Positions 1 to 8,903 of a stretch of 32,858 nt of DNA are shown here, piece after piece. Origin of the DNA: Boothiomyces macroporosus (lineage: Eukaryota > Chytridiomycota > Chytridiomycetes > Rhizophydiales > Terramycetaceae); assembly GCA_027604185.1 (NCBI GenBank), contig JADGKB010000134.1:1-32858 (forward strand), in the 5' to 3' direction. The translations under genes were made by a program, and so were the position numbers. Below the pieces are notes generated by a model that was not told the DNA's origin, searched no databases, and was given only the letters and a program-made list of their open reading frames with translations. The number at the start of each line of letters is the position of its first letter. Position 1 is the first letter of the stretch.

Positions 1-462
1 GACGACCTTTATCATTCAAATGCGCAGTTATGCTTTAGATCAATTCATGGAACTTTAAATCATTTACATTTGGCAGACATCAACTGGAGTTTCCGTCTAC
101 AAGGGCAACCTGTCGAACCATCAATCATGGCATATTGGCGAAAGGCGGATGGATATTCACAAGGAGACGCACCTTTGCATTGGGAAGAATATGTAAAGGA
201 TCGTAAAGAGTTAAAGTTAAAGGTATGTGAACAAGCACAGCTGTTGATTGATATTGTCGACCAATTTTCAAATTCGCAATTATCCGAACCTTTCAGTTTG
301 ACATTGGGTAGTGGTGCAAAAGCTACTATGCCTCTTGCTGATGTTTTGATGCATGTTTTTAATCATGGAACTCATCACAGGGGCCAGATATCTGCTGTGT
401 TTCCAAAGTTTGGATTGAGTCCACCAGTGCTTGATTACTTTTATTACTGTATGATGACTTAA
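1..462 (+). CDS. DinB-family protein, 5' end cut by window
   Basis: The frame is open from base 1 to the TAA at 460-462, giving 153 residues of the C-terminal part. Two short motifs mark the DinB/YfiT four-helix fold: an early 'GTLNHLHLADINW' segment and a late 'FNHGTHHRGQ' segment. Together they supply the histidine triad that usually binds a divalent metal. In bacteria such proteins are metal-dependent thiol-type transferases or hydrolases; the substrate here cannot be told. The family is mainly bacterial, so an old transfer is possible. The start codon lies upstream of the window. AATAAA at 461-466 overlaps the stop codon, so the 3' UTR should be very short. Confidence 0.85.
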   Translation, partial: DDLYHSNAQLCFRSIHGTLNHLHLADINWSFRLQGQPVEPSIMAYWRKADGYSQGDAPLHWEEYVKDRKELKLKVCEQAQLLIDIVDQFSNSQLSEPFSLTLGSGAKATMPLADVLMHVFNHGTHHRGQISAVFPKFGLSPPVLDYFYYCMMT

Positions 463-1250
463 TAAAATTGCAGCGTTTCGTTAGTTCTCATCAAGGTTGT
501 GTCTCCTATGATTTATAATCAATTGAATTTGAATGTCCAATTGCAATTAGTAGATATTTCTCAAGTCATTTATGGTCAACAAACAATAGCTTCAGTAATA
601 GTCCAAGCCTGATTGTCAGAGACTGTGTGTTGATTAATTGAAAGCAAGTTTGATAAAGTCTGATTGTGCAAGCAGTTTCCCATAGCCAAGTTCATGTTCT
701 TTACAATATCACAAAACTCGCTTTACTTACAATCATTCAATCTTTGTTCATCCTGAGGACAAATATTGTTTTCTCGTTTCTACACGATTCCCCTACTTAT
801 CTGACATCTGATATAAGTTTGAATAATATAAATCCCATTGATTCTAACCATTCAATTTACAAAATAAAGTACAATTCATTCCTTTCTTTTGGGTCTGTAT
901 ATTTCTAGATTTGATCAGGGAGGTTAAAGTACCTGTGGTTGATGCAAAATTAGTGGTTGTAAAGTGTCTTCAGGTACAGAGTCAGGTAGGTTTGGCAAAT
1001 CTTTCTGCAAATCGCTGTCAGTCAATGTTAGTTTACAAAGCCCAAATAGTGCATCTGGTGGAAAAGATAAGTACTGGTGGAAAAAGTCATCTGATATCAG
1101 ATAAATATCGCCGATACATTATCGTAATTAGTGCATTGCCATTTCAAGGCGATGGATCAAGTGAAACATTACGAAAGGATTACTTTGGATTAGAATAACC
1201 CTTCCTTCCACTCAAGAGAGAAAAGAATTAAATCAAGCAAATTTCTTTAT
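463..1250. other. Gene-poor interval with one unexplained open frame
   Basis: I recognise no gene in these 788 bases. On the plus strand one frame stays open from about 848 to the TAA at 1196-1198, but its first ATG is well inside (about 1024) and I see no homology. It could be the last exon of an unrecognised gene, or chance. A short direct repeat (CTGGTGGAAAA, around 1049-1082) lies inside it. The rest is AT-rich without tRNA or obvious RNA structure. Confidence 0.3.
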
Positions 1251-2707
1251 TCAAGCATTTAAAATCGTTATTGCGATATTCTCTCCAGTGATCCTTTTGT
1301 GGACAGTCTCATTTGGCACAATTTCAAAGTACAAAAAGATATTCAAATATCGAATGGGAGTCACACTTTCAATAATTTGAGAAATCAGATTTGCATCATA
1401 TCTGGCCAGAAATAGTTCCAATCTATCCAATTTGCTGGTTGACAAGCATTTTACCAGTGGGAGGAAACCATCAGGAACAGTGCAATGCTGCAAGTTTAAT
1501 TTTCTCAACTTTGATTCACGAATAGCATTTGCAGTTTCTTCCATTGATTCTTGAGAAATTGGAGTTCTAAACTCTTCAATTTGGAAAATTGTACGTTTAC
1601 CAACAGGTTTGCAAGGGACATATTTGCACGGTGCCATGAGGAAACTTGAATAATGAGGTTTTCAAGCGGCAATTTCTTCCAGTATTTCCCCAATAACTTG
1701 TCACACTCATCATGTTTTGCGATAATCAATTTGAGCTTTGTTATTTTGGACACTGTTAATTGCTCGACAATACTAGATAATTGGACACTATCCAAGCACA
1801 GTGTCAATTCCCTTAAGCAAGACAACCGAAGGTTAGCGGACAAATATTCAAAGCTTTTTGGGCCAAGTGGTCCGTCATATTCAAAGCATTCAAGTTTTGA
1901 ATGTGCTAAATTACAGAGTAATTCGCAATAAAGCTCGGGACTACGAATTTTCTCAAATTTAAATCGTTTGACACTTGAATCAATCAATACTTTGTTCAAA
2001 TATTCACTAGGTCGCCTAGATATAGCACAATGTTGAATCAGCAAAACTTCAATTTTGGTCAGTGGGAGACAAGAAAGCAGATGCACATAATCACGATTAT
2101 TGCAGGATAAATCCAACTCTTTAATGTCGGTTTGAGGTAAAAACATTGTGAGCTTTTCAATAAATTCTGGGGACATATTGCAATACCGCAAGCTCAATGT
2201 GGAGATACTGAGCTTTGGCAGTTCTTCAAAAGGAAAGCTTCCCCCATTCCACAACCTGTACCTGATTTTCAAGGACTGTAAATTCTTTACATGGCTGAAT
2301 CGCTGGAACAGCTTCTCATATTTTCCATCACCTGGATCCTTTCTTACATGCAAAGTGGTCACAGGCGAAATGTCAATTCCTTCAAAATCAGAGTCATCAA
2401 AGTCCGAGATCACCAATTCCATAGCAAACGATTTTGGCAAGAAATCATCAGTCAAATGAAACAAACTAAAATCGATATAGATCTTTGGGAATTTGAGTCG
2501 GACAGTATTCAACTTTAACAGCTGGTCAATTTTATAGTCATTGTCGTAAGATTTCAAATACAGCGTTGGCCAAAAGTCGTTGGGAACTAGCCTCAACTCC
2601 CGAATCACTTTGAGGAAGGAGAACCGCTTCCGAGCCTGCGTATCCGCCATGGACAGATTAACCAAGTCTGCTCCTTCCAGATAATAGAAAATCCGATTCT
2701 CTAGCAA
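1251..2707 (-). CDS. F-box-like/leucine-rich-repeat protein with a broken frame
   Basis: Two minus-strand frames form one LRR protein: 1505-2707 (about 400 aa) and 1251-1637. The N-terminus ('LLENRIFYYLEGADLVNLSM') resembles an F-box, and the rest is irregular LRRs of about 24-27 residues with 'SKLxxLxL' cores. F-box/LRR proteins are usually substrate receptors of SCF ubiquitin ligases. Repeats continue across the change of frame between about 1540 and 1590, so both frames are coding. The change fits loss of one base; no 19-21-nt GT-AG intron fixes it without deleting an LRR core. It may be a young pseudogene, an allele or a sequence error. No ATG opens the frame before the F-box (2707 is TTG), so the start, or a 5' exon, is unresolved. 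AATAAA (1246-1251, minus) overlaps the TGA stop. Confidence 0.7.
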
Positions 2708-2839
2708 ATCAGACGAAAGGTCACAAATAAGAAAAGAATTCTGATTTTCTCTGTTCTTGAATCTGAACAGCCAACATCACCAACCAAAAAGACAGTTCAA
2801 AATATATTCATTTCAAATGATTTAATTTGATTTATTATT

Positions 2840-3823
2840 TCAGGTGCAGTGAGCAACGTATTTCTTGTGCAAGTATGAGCCAGTGGCAAAACCAGCAAAC
2901 CATTCTAGGATAGTAAAGTCACCTTTAAATACATGAGATAGAGAAACAAATGCAGGCCCTGGGCATAGTCCAACCATTCCCCAACCGATCCCAAATACAC
3001 TAGATCCAACGACTAATTCCCAGGTAATATCCTGTCTGGTTGGGATTTCAAATCTGTCCAAAAGAACTGGCTTTTCAAGGTGTCTTTGAATATAGTTTCC
3101 AATCAAGTTTGGAATAATACCGGCGGCCATCATAATTGCGAGAGATGGGTCAAATATCGGAAAAGTGCCTTCTGGTCTTGGAGCAAATACATTAAAGAAA
3201 GATAGGAAATTGAGTGCCCTGGAAGTATCTGCCATTCCACCCTTTATCAGTCCGTATCCAAAGAATATACCAATCATGAACGAAAACACATCTCTCCAGA
3301 AGAGCTTGTTTTGCCATTTTGAGCTAGTGAAAGCAACACCAAACAATCCCAATAAAGATAATAATACTTGCAATGGTGGAATATCCCAGTCAAAAGTAGG
3401 GGCAATCGTGGTGAATACGTCGGGTTCGGTAAAGAATCTTGTAACCATCGCACTCAGCATAAAGGAAGCTACAGCAACAATGGAACGTTTAGAAGACCTG
3501 GCTATTCCACATAAACCATGCCCAGAGGTGCCTAATATTAATTAAAGAATACATCCTGAACCAAGGGCAGTTCCAAATCCAACAAGTAACCCAGCAGTGG
3601 CAAGTTTGACAGGGTTGGAAGTAATAGTGCTTGTAGGCACTGCAAAAAGAAATCCTGAAGCTACTAGCCCGGCCAAATACGACAACCTAAACGTGAAATC
3701 TTTAGTAATGTAGTGGTAAATTCCAGAAATACCCAATACTCTGCCAAAAATCAAGTGATAAAATGCCGCTGAGAGGCCAACCATCGAACCGCCCAACAAA
3801 CTATTAAATGGTGAAATAATCAT
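2840..3823 (-). CDS. YeeE/YedE-family sulfur-compound transporter
   Basis: Two exons (3553-3823 and 2840-3531) are joined by a 21-nt intron at 3532-3552, giving 320 aa. Splicing rebuilds the family signature exactly: 'GSGC' ends exon 1 and 'TSGHGLCGIARSSKRS' continues in exon 2. The second half carries the matching 'GIGWGMVGLCPGPAF' motif, so the protein has the usual internal two-fold repeat with one conserved cysteine motif per half and about nine membrane segments. Bacterial homologues such as TsuA move thiosulfate or related sulfur species. An uptake role in the plasma or mitochondrial membrane is inference. Without splicing the frame ends four codons into the intron. AATAAA (2831-2836, minus) lies just after the TGA. 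The family is mostly bacterial but also occurs in fungi. Confidence 0.9.
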
Positions 3824-4326
3824 AATGCAATAGACAGAAAATGGGATATTGGCGCGATTTTATAGTTTATGCGGAAAAATTGTAATGATTACTCATAGGG
3901 AAAAAATCATTTCCGCAGGCCGTTTCGAATATTCCACTGTTTCATGGAATACACAATTTGTGCAATATTGACTGATAGGTTATCGGTGGATTGGTAATCC
4001 GTCAATCTATATAGTTATAATGCACTAAATGTATTTGAATGGCGGTTTTTGGTCACTCAAATTAAGAAAGAGGTGGACCAAAATTTCCATCAAGCGGCCA
4101 AGTTTTACATGTGCGCCATAATATTTATGCAATTTATTAATGTGAATTGGTTTAGCATTCTTGAGTGTTTGAATGCAATTTCAAGAGATTTTAAATAATG
4201 GCGAGTAATTTTTTTGGAATTTGATGCATTGCTGATAATTTGCACAAAATACCAGTTGAGGCTTTGCATTAAGTTACCATTTAAGGAACCGAGTTGATTG
4301 ATGAACTTTTAGTACTATAGGAAGCT
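3824..4326. other. Intergenic, 503 bp
   Basis: This is AT-rich sequence upstream of the YeeE/YedE-type gene, with no frame worth reporting on either strand and no tRNA. The promoter of the minus-strand transporter must lie in its left part. I see no clear element beyond poly-A/T runs. Confidence 0.4.
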
Positions 4327-5035
4327 CTATAATCTGAAATAGAGAATACAAAAACGGTTTATAATAATATTAATTGTAGCAAAAGGAAACCCCAGCTCAT
4401 TCAAAGAAACATATTCGATTACGGATTGAGTGTCTTTTTCAGCAGTAGATGACGCGTCAAATCCAGAATCGTATCCTCTTGTGACTAGACTGTAAAGAAA
4501 TCCTGGGTACAATTCTTGATTGAAGAATAATACCTTTCTAAAAGTAATGGAAAAGCAATTGGCAGAATCGTTACTAAATCTGCTTTTCGAATGATTTTCA
4601 TTCAGATGATTGACGTACTGTTGATTGCAGACTTTTTGTACTTGAAAACGAATGTGTATTTCTTGTGGTTGCATCAAGTTGCTGATAACTTGGATAATTC
4701 TCGTACGCTGTTTTTGATGCTTGATATTGTCTTTTCCAAGTTGCTGGCTACAAAGGAATCGCAACACAATTCTGCTCCAAAGACTGCTACTAGTAGTGTA
4801 TCGCCACAAAAGATGAAGACTAATGATAGTTGAATAGATTTGTGTATTTCGCATACTTTTTTCAAGTTACACAAGACTGTAGATATCAATCAGCAGTTCT
4901 TACTCTTTAGATTTGAAATAGAGCAAAAATAAGAGCTGGATCAAAGCAAGTTGGAACTAGAATAACAAAACCTCTTTGCCGTAATTCCGTGCTCGAGTTT
5001 GAACCCAAGAGACATCAACATTTTAAAGCTTTAGC
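4327..5035 (-). other. Unresolved region, possible decayed or heavily split membrane-protein gene
   Basis: Several overlapping frames on both strands look partly protein-like, but no single model holds. On the minus strand there are hydrophobic stretches ('FVILVPTCFDPALIFALFQI' near 4910-4970, and 'LVFIFCGDTLLVAVFGAEL' near 4765-4825). A third frame, ending at the TGA at 4598-4600, reads like a Ser/Thr-rich tail. A 175-aa minus ORF spans 4327-4854, and an 80-aa plus ORF (4591-4833) also ends in a Ser/Thr/Lys-rich tail. Given the tiny introns of this genome, a multi-exon gene is possible, but I could not build one with consensus splice sites. It may be a pseudogene. ACGCGT occurs at 4452-4457. 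Confidence 0.25.
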
Positions 5036-5162
5036 AAACCGTCGACATGCATTAGAATAGTTGGTCTTATCACGAATTACGTCACGCGAAATTGGAACTA
5101 CGATCTAGATTTCAATACTGTGGGTAATGTACAAGGAGCTTAATTAATAATTCCAAAACACT

Positions 5163-6203
5163 TTATTCACTTTTTTTAAAAGAAAACTCCAATTCCTCCA
5201 AATCTTCTTTATGAATGTACTTTATCAAATAAAGATCCTTTTCACTCAACATTGTCTGCAATTGTTTCAAAACAGGCAGGTTTCTTTTACATCCTGCAAC
5301 GTATACAATATACTCGTAGTCTACAAGTGTATGATCAAGTGGCAGGGCGGTACCATTTGCAGCAAATACCTCGTACAGTAATTCTCGTTGTTGTTGATCC
5401 AAAAACGGTGAAACTGAATAGTAGAGATTGTGGATCAATGGTTCTAATAAGTTTGTGAATTTCCTGGTAGCTGAAAAAAATGGCCCATACTCGCTGATAA
5501 ATTGGTTTCTCTCTTTTGCTGTTATTTCTAAAGCAAAAGTTTTGGGGAACTGGATTGGGCGGTAAACTGTGTTTGTGGAGCTGTCTATGTTACCTTGGTT
5601 CCAGAAAGAGTTGGGTACATGCCCGATATTTCGAATATTTGATGCATTGCTTGGCAAGAAAGTCGGTGAACTTGGAGTGTAACTTGGAGAATTAGGAGAG
5701 TAGGCTGGGATTGTCGGAGAGTAACTGGGTAAAGTAGGAGAGTAGACTGGTGATGTTGGAGAGTAACTGGGTAAAGTAGGAGAGTAGGAAGGTAAAGTAG
5801 GAGTGTAGACTGGAGAACTGGGAGAGTACAGCAGTGATTGCTCACATATTTCATTTTCAATAACAATCCTAAATGCAGGTAATTCACGATACATGTACAT
5901 CTTGATCAACTCATACTTGTCACTCAAAGACAATTGAATGATATACCTGCTAGATCGTAGTAATTGATGTTCAAGCCCGCTCGCAACCATCCAAAAGACA
6001 GCTTGTACATTAATTTCAGAATTCAGCAATCTTGTATACTTTGAAGTATCAACAGAGGCTTTAGAGTTGGCTTGAAATTGTTTAAAGGAGCATTGCTGGA
6101 TGAGTGGCAAATTATTTCTAAAACAGGCTCTCAAGTGGAAATAATCAGTGATATTCAAGTGGCTAGAAATTTCCAGCAACTCTTGTGGAATGCTTTCAAG
6201 CAT
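5163..6203 (-). CDS. F-box-like protein with RNA polymerase II CTD-like heptads
   Basis: Single exon, 346 aa, ATG at 6201-6203. The N-terminus ('[20 protein letters not shown]') is an F-box-like helix pair, closely resembling the start of the ankyrin protein encoded at 8904-9788. Residues 126-181 are eight contiguous heptads on the YSPTSPx theme of the Rpb1 C-terminal domain, with Y1 and P3 invariant, S2 often kept and P6 invariant. The C-terminal 150 residues have no motif I know. The protein is not Rpb1: it has no polymerase domains. A substrate adaptor bringing CTD-binding factors, CTD kinases or WW proteins to a ubiquitin ligase is a natural guess, but only inference. The stop codon is embedded in GAATAAAG, so AATAAA overlaps it. 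Confidence 0.8.
   Translation of the reverse strand: MLESIPQELLEISSHLNITDYFHLRACFRNNLPLIQQCSFKQFQANSKASVDTSKYTRLLNSEINVQAVFWMVASGLEHQLLRSSRYIIQLSLSDKYELIKMYMYRELPAFRIVIENEICEQSLLYSPSSPVYTPTLPSYSPTLPSYSPTSPVYSPTLPSYSPTIPAYSPNSPSYTPSSPTFLPSNASNIRNIGHVPNSFWNQGNIDSSTNTVYRPIQFPKTFALEITAKERNQFISEYGPFFSATRKFTNLLEPLIHNLYYSVSPFLDQQQRELLYEVFAANGTALPLDHTLVDYEYIVYVAGCKRNLPVLKQLQTMLSEKDLYLIKYIHKEDLEELEFSFKKSE
5661..5828 (-). repeat. Eight 21-bp units encoding YSPTSPx heptads
   Basis: In-frame tandem array of eight 21-bp units. The encoded heptads are [49 protein letters not shown] and YTPSSPT. Y1, P3 and P6 are invariant. Position 2 is S or T, position 4 is T, S or N, and position 5 is S, L or I. DNA units are similar but not identical, so the array is not brand new and the peptide pattern has been kept. 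Confidence 0.9.
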
Positions 6204-6355
6204 AATTTCGTGTTTGGTCTCAAAACAACAAGCTATTTATACTTTTCGAGTCATATCACGTGACTCTCCAAACTTAAAACTATGATCATAACCGCGCGCA
6301 TAACAGACAACTCTTCATAACAGACACCAATAATAACCCTACTTTATACAATATA

Positions 6356-7217
6356 CTAGTTTTTTATTAACGAGTGAATAAAGATATCCAGGTTATAATA
6401 ATTGTTGTTATTTTTAGCGAAATTTACATGTTTACCATTCAACGAATGCTAAATTAATAAAAATTACATTTTCAAAATCAGAAAATCGTTCGTTACAGTT
6501 TTCACAATATCCTTCCTTTTGCATTTTTGATACTTTAAGTTTTTTTGTTATTGGCTTGTATTTTTTTACTTGCCAGCTAGCGTTGCTCTTGTATTCGTCA
6601 GAGTGGAAAGCAGTTAGTTTGCTGTTGAAATTAAGGGTTGGGAATTTGTAATCTGGGTTGTATTCTTGAAGCATTATTGGTTTGTATTGATCTGATAGAT
6701 CTTTGATAAGGATATAATTGTCTTGTGGGTATTTGTAATTTAATAAGGTAGTTCCAAAAAGCTTTTCTTTTTTCAATTTATCTGATAATTGCTGCTTTTC
6801 TAGTTCCAGTTGCTTTGTAAAAGTAACAGTAGTATTGTGATTTAAACGAACTGTATCTGGCGTGTTTGATCGAATATCAGTTGCTTTAGAGTCTCCAATA
6901 ACTTTGAGAATTCGGTTGATTTTCTCTATGGAAAATAGTTTCATCTGTAACCGATTGCAGATCTCTTGGATATCACCCTTGGCTTTCCCCATCTCTGGAG
7001 AATTAGAAATAATATGGGTAACAGAAAACGACAAGTTATTCAGCACCATTCCACCATGTTTTGTGATTCTTTGTTTCAGCTCTTCGTCTTGGAATCCGTC
7101 AAAGTAAAATACTAGTTTTTTGAAATTCTGCTTCCATGTGTTGATCTGGTCTTGGGATATATTTGGGTTAATGGGAGCTAATGGCTGGCGTTTAAGTGGT
7201 TGTGGTGCCTTTAACAT
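6356..7217 (-). CDS. DBF4: Dbf4-type regulatory subunit of Cdc7 kinase (DDK)
   Basis: Two exons (6468-7217, 6356-6448) are separated by a 19-nt intron at 6449-6467; 280 aa. All three Dbf4 motifs are visible. Residues about 33-105 are a BRCT-like N-motif with 'VFYFDGF' and 'THIIS'. Residues about 168-186 are the M-motif ('YILIKDLSDQYKPIMLQEY'). The C-terminal C-motif zinc finger has Cys238 and Cys241 in exon 1 and His251 and His257 in exon 2. The intron falls exactly between the cysteine and histidine pairs, and without splicing the finger is lost. Dbf4 activates Cdc7 to phosphorylate Mcm proteins at replication origins in the nucleus. The protein is much shorter than yeast Dbf4, keeping little beyond the motifs. 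AATAAA (6363-6368, minus) lies inside the last codons. Confidence 0.92.
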
Positions 7218-7393
7218 TAGATTTCTAAAAAAAAAGTAAAAAAATTAACAAGGGTGTTTAAGAGTTTTAATTTCTGTAAAATGAATAGATTAGGTTGTAT
7301 ATATTAGATATAATTCTGTAATTCCTTTGATGTCGAGTCATAAAGAACCAAGCCACATTACATATTTAAACTTTGCAAATCCTTTTCCTTCAA

Positions 7394-8074
7394 ATGTCTT
7401 GCTCATGTTTTTGTTGCCAAGGAAAAGGATGTACGGCTTTCTTTGTAGGATCATTTCGGTCTAGCCAAGCCGAGTGTCTCTCAACCACATGCACGTCCCT
7501 TTATCCTACCAGCTGTGTAAGAAACCCTGCAATAGGAGGATCGATAAGAGCAGTTTATACCAATAGAAAGCATGAAGACGGAGGAGAATTCCTAGGAGTG
7601 ATTATAGGATTTATTGTACTTGGACTGATATTCTATGGACTGTACAAGATTTGTTGTTGCAGATTTAGAACAGTTTACTATGAACCTATACATGATGAGC
7701 CTGCTCCGCCAGCATATCAACCATTTCCTCCACCCAATAATCCGTATCCACAGCAACCTTTTCCAGGTAATCCTGTATATCAACAGCCTATATATCAGCA
7801 ACCTGTTTATCAACCGATATATCAACAGCCTATATATCAGCAACCTGTTTATCAGCAGCCAGGAGTAGGCTATGGTGGAGTAGCAGCAGGAGTAGGTGCG
7901 GGTGTATTAGCTGGAATAGCTCTTGATCAGGCGTTTAACCACCATGATCACAATGCAGTGCATACTCAACAAGTGACAGTGGATCATGGATACTATGGAG
8001 ATCAAGTACATACTACTACATATGATGATGATGGTTATGGGAATGTGACTGCTGTGGATCAAGATGATTTTTAA
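7394..8074 (+). CDS. Single-pass membrane protein with Cys-rich ectodomain and PPxY/P-Q-rich tail
   Basis: 226 aa from the ATG at 7394. The first 50 residues are rich in cysteine ('CSCFCCQGKGC', then spaced single Cys), as in small extracellular domains. Residues about 64-86 form one membrane helix followed by 'CCC', a likely palmitoylation site. The cytosolic tail has a PPAY motif (about 107-110), which in known proteins binds WW domains of Nedd4/Rsp5 ubiquitin ligases. It is followed by YQQP repeats, a Gly/Ala-rich hydrophobic stretch (about 157-178) and a His/Asp-rich end. No signal peptide precedes the Cys-rich part, so a 5' exon may be missing, or topology is signal-anchor. A role as a Rsp5-type adaptor is inference from the PPxY. 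Confidence 0.7.
   Translation: MSCSCFCCQGKGCTAFFVGSFRSSQAECLSTTCTSLYPTSCVRNPAIGGSIRAVYTNRKHEDGGEFLGVIIGFIVLGLIFYGLYKICCCRFRTVYYEPIHDEPAPPAYQPFPPPNNPYPQQPFPGNPVYQQPIYQQPVYQPIYQQPIYQQPVYQQPGVGYGGVAAGVGAGVLAGIALDQAFNHHDHNAVHTQQVTVDHGYYGDQVHTTTYDDDGYGNVTAVDQDDF
7776..7860 (+). repeat. 42-bp tandem repeat encoding YQQP-type units
   Basis: Two copies of a 42-bp unit (14 codons, 'YQQPIYQQPVYQ..') begin at about 7776 and 7818, nearly identical in DNA. The copies therefore look recent and are likely to vary in number between strains. Confidence 0.75.
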
Positions 8075-8287
8075 CAATACTGTTATTCGAATTGTTTTAG
8101 TTGAAACTTTATTTTTCAGTGAAACCGCAATACTTTTGAAACTTTTTTATCCTTTAGTTGAATCTACTCTATCTTTTTAGAACCACTACTTGCTCTATCA
8201 ATTACCCTATCTGTTAAATACTCTATTCATTTACTTTTAGAAAAGGAATGCATCTCTATAAAAGACTATTTAATAATGCAAATATAT

Positions 8288-8713
8288 TCAGGTAACTTTG
8301 AATTCCAATCGATCGAGTGGATACTTTAACTGTATCCTATGGTCTTTAACCATGCCATTCTGTAAATAATAAAAAGAAACAATCTCTCCTTGAACCAAAT
8401 TACCAATCATCTTTCCACTAAACATGAACCGTATTTCATAATTATAATCGTCAATGGTTTTCTGGCTGATTGCTGATATTTCCAAACTATTGAAACAGAG
8501 TCTGACTGATTTGTGTAGGCAAGTAATAAACATTCTGTAACGGAATAGGTTGGATGCTAGTAAATGGTCATCCAAAGTCAGTGTAATTCTCGGGTGGTAG
8601 TTTTGAGTAGTGTCGATTGAATTGGAGTAAAAGTTTGGTAGTTCTTGTTTGATTCTTTCTATTATTAGAGCATTGGGGCTCATGGAATATAACCGTTTGT
8701 AAATTTTGTACAT
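8288..8713 (-). CDS. Unknown protein, 141 aa
   Basis: Single-exon frame with ATG at 8711-8713. I do not recognise it. It has an N-terminal basic helix, then alternating strand-like segments ('HPRITLTLDD', 'NYEIRFMFSGKMIGNLVQGE', 'IVSFYYLQNGMVKDHRIQ'). The last part is reminiscent of the curved sheet of NTF2/SnoaL-like small-molecule-binding folds, but this rests on pattern alone. No membrane segment or signal peptide is present. It is flanked by short related repeats on both sides (8158-8174 in inverted orientation to those around 8769-8836). Coding is supported by the ATG and an uninterrupted frame, but not by homology. Confidence 0.5.
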   Translation of the reverse strand: MYKIYKRLYSMSPNALIIERIKQELPNFYSNSIDTTQNYHPRITLTLDDHLLASNLFRYRMFITCLHKSVRLCFNSLEISAISQKTIDDYNYEIRFMFSGKMIGNLVQGEIVSFYYLQNGMVKDHRIQLKYPLDRLEFKVT

Positions 8714-8768
8714 TGTGATTTGTTTTTATAGTCAAGTAGACTTTTTTATAGTTTTTATTATTGCCATT

Positions 8769-8836
8769 AAAGTTAATAGAGTAGATTCAAGTTAATAGAG
8801 TGCAGCTAAAGTAGTAAAGATTCAAGTTAATAGAGT
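8769..8836. repeat. Three copies of AAGTTAATAGAGT
   Basis: AAGTTAATAGAGT occurs at 8769-8782 (with one extra base at the left), 8789-8801 and 8824-8836. GTAGTAAAGA-type units lie between and after the copies. An inverted relative (TTGAATCTACTCTAT) lies at about 8158-8174, on the other side of the 8288-8713 gene. Function unknown; it may be a promoter-side minisatellite. Confidence 0.6.
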
Positions 8837-8903
8837 AAAGTTCAAGTAGTAAAGAAAACTATAATTACGATAATCAGCTAAAATTATAATCAAATAAAAT
8901 ATA

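Noticed and set aside
666..908. 80-aa plus-strand frame
   Set aside because: Composition is AT-driven and low in complexity, with no motif, no end signal and no splice partner.
1505..1637. A 23-nt intron to explain the F-box/LRR frame change
   Set aside because: Both possible 23-nt GT-AG intervals delete part of a conserved LRR core, lack a branch block and exceed the 19-21-nt range. A one-base change explains the data better.
4591..4833. 80-aa plus-strand frame with a Ser/Thr/Lys-rich tail as an independent gene
   Set aside because: Equally good minus-strand frames overlap it and no upstream exon connects; kept only as part of the unresolved region.
5661..5828. CRISPR array or fragment of the real RPB1 gene
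   Set aside because: The 21-bp units have no spacers, lie in frame within a different protein, and no Rpb1 domain is nearby.
7445..7464. A 20-nt GT...TAG interval inside the PPxY protein gene that fits the size of local introns
   Set aside because: Removing it shifts the frame and destroys the Cys-rich domain, and it lacks the TAAY branch block. It is left as coding.
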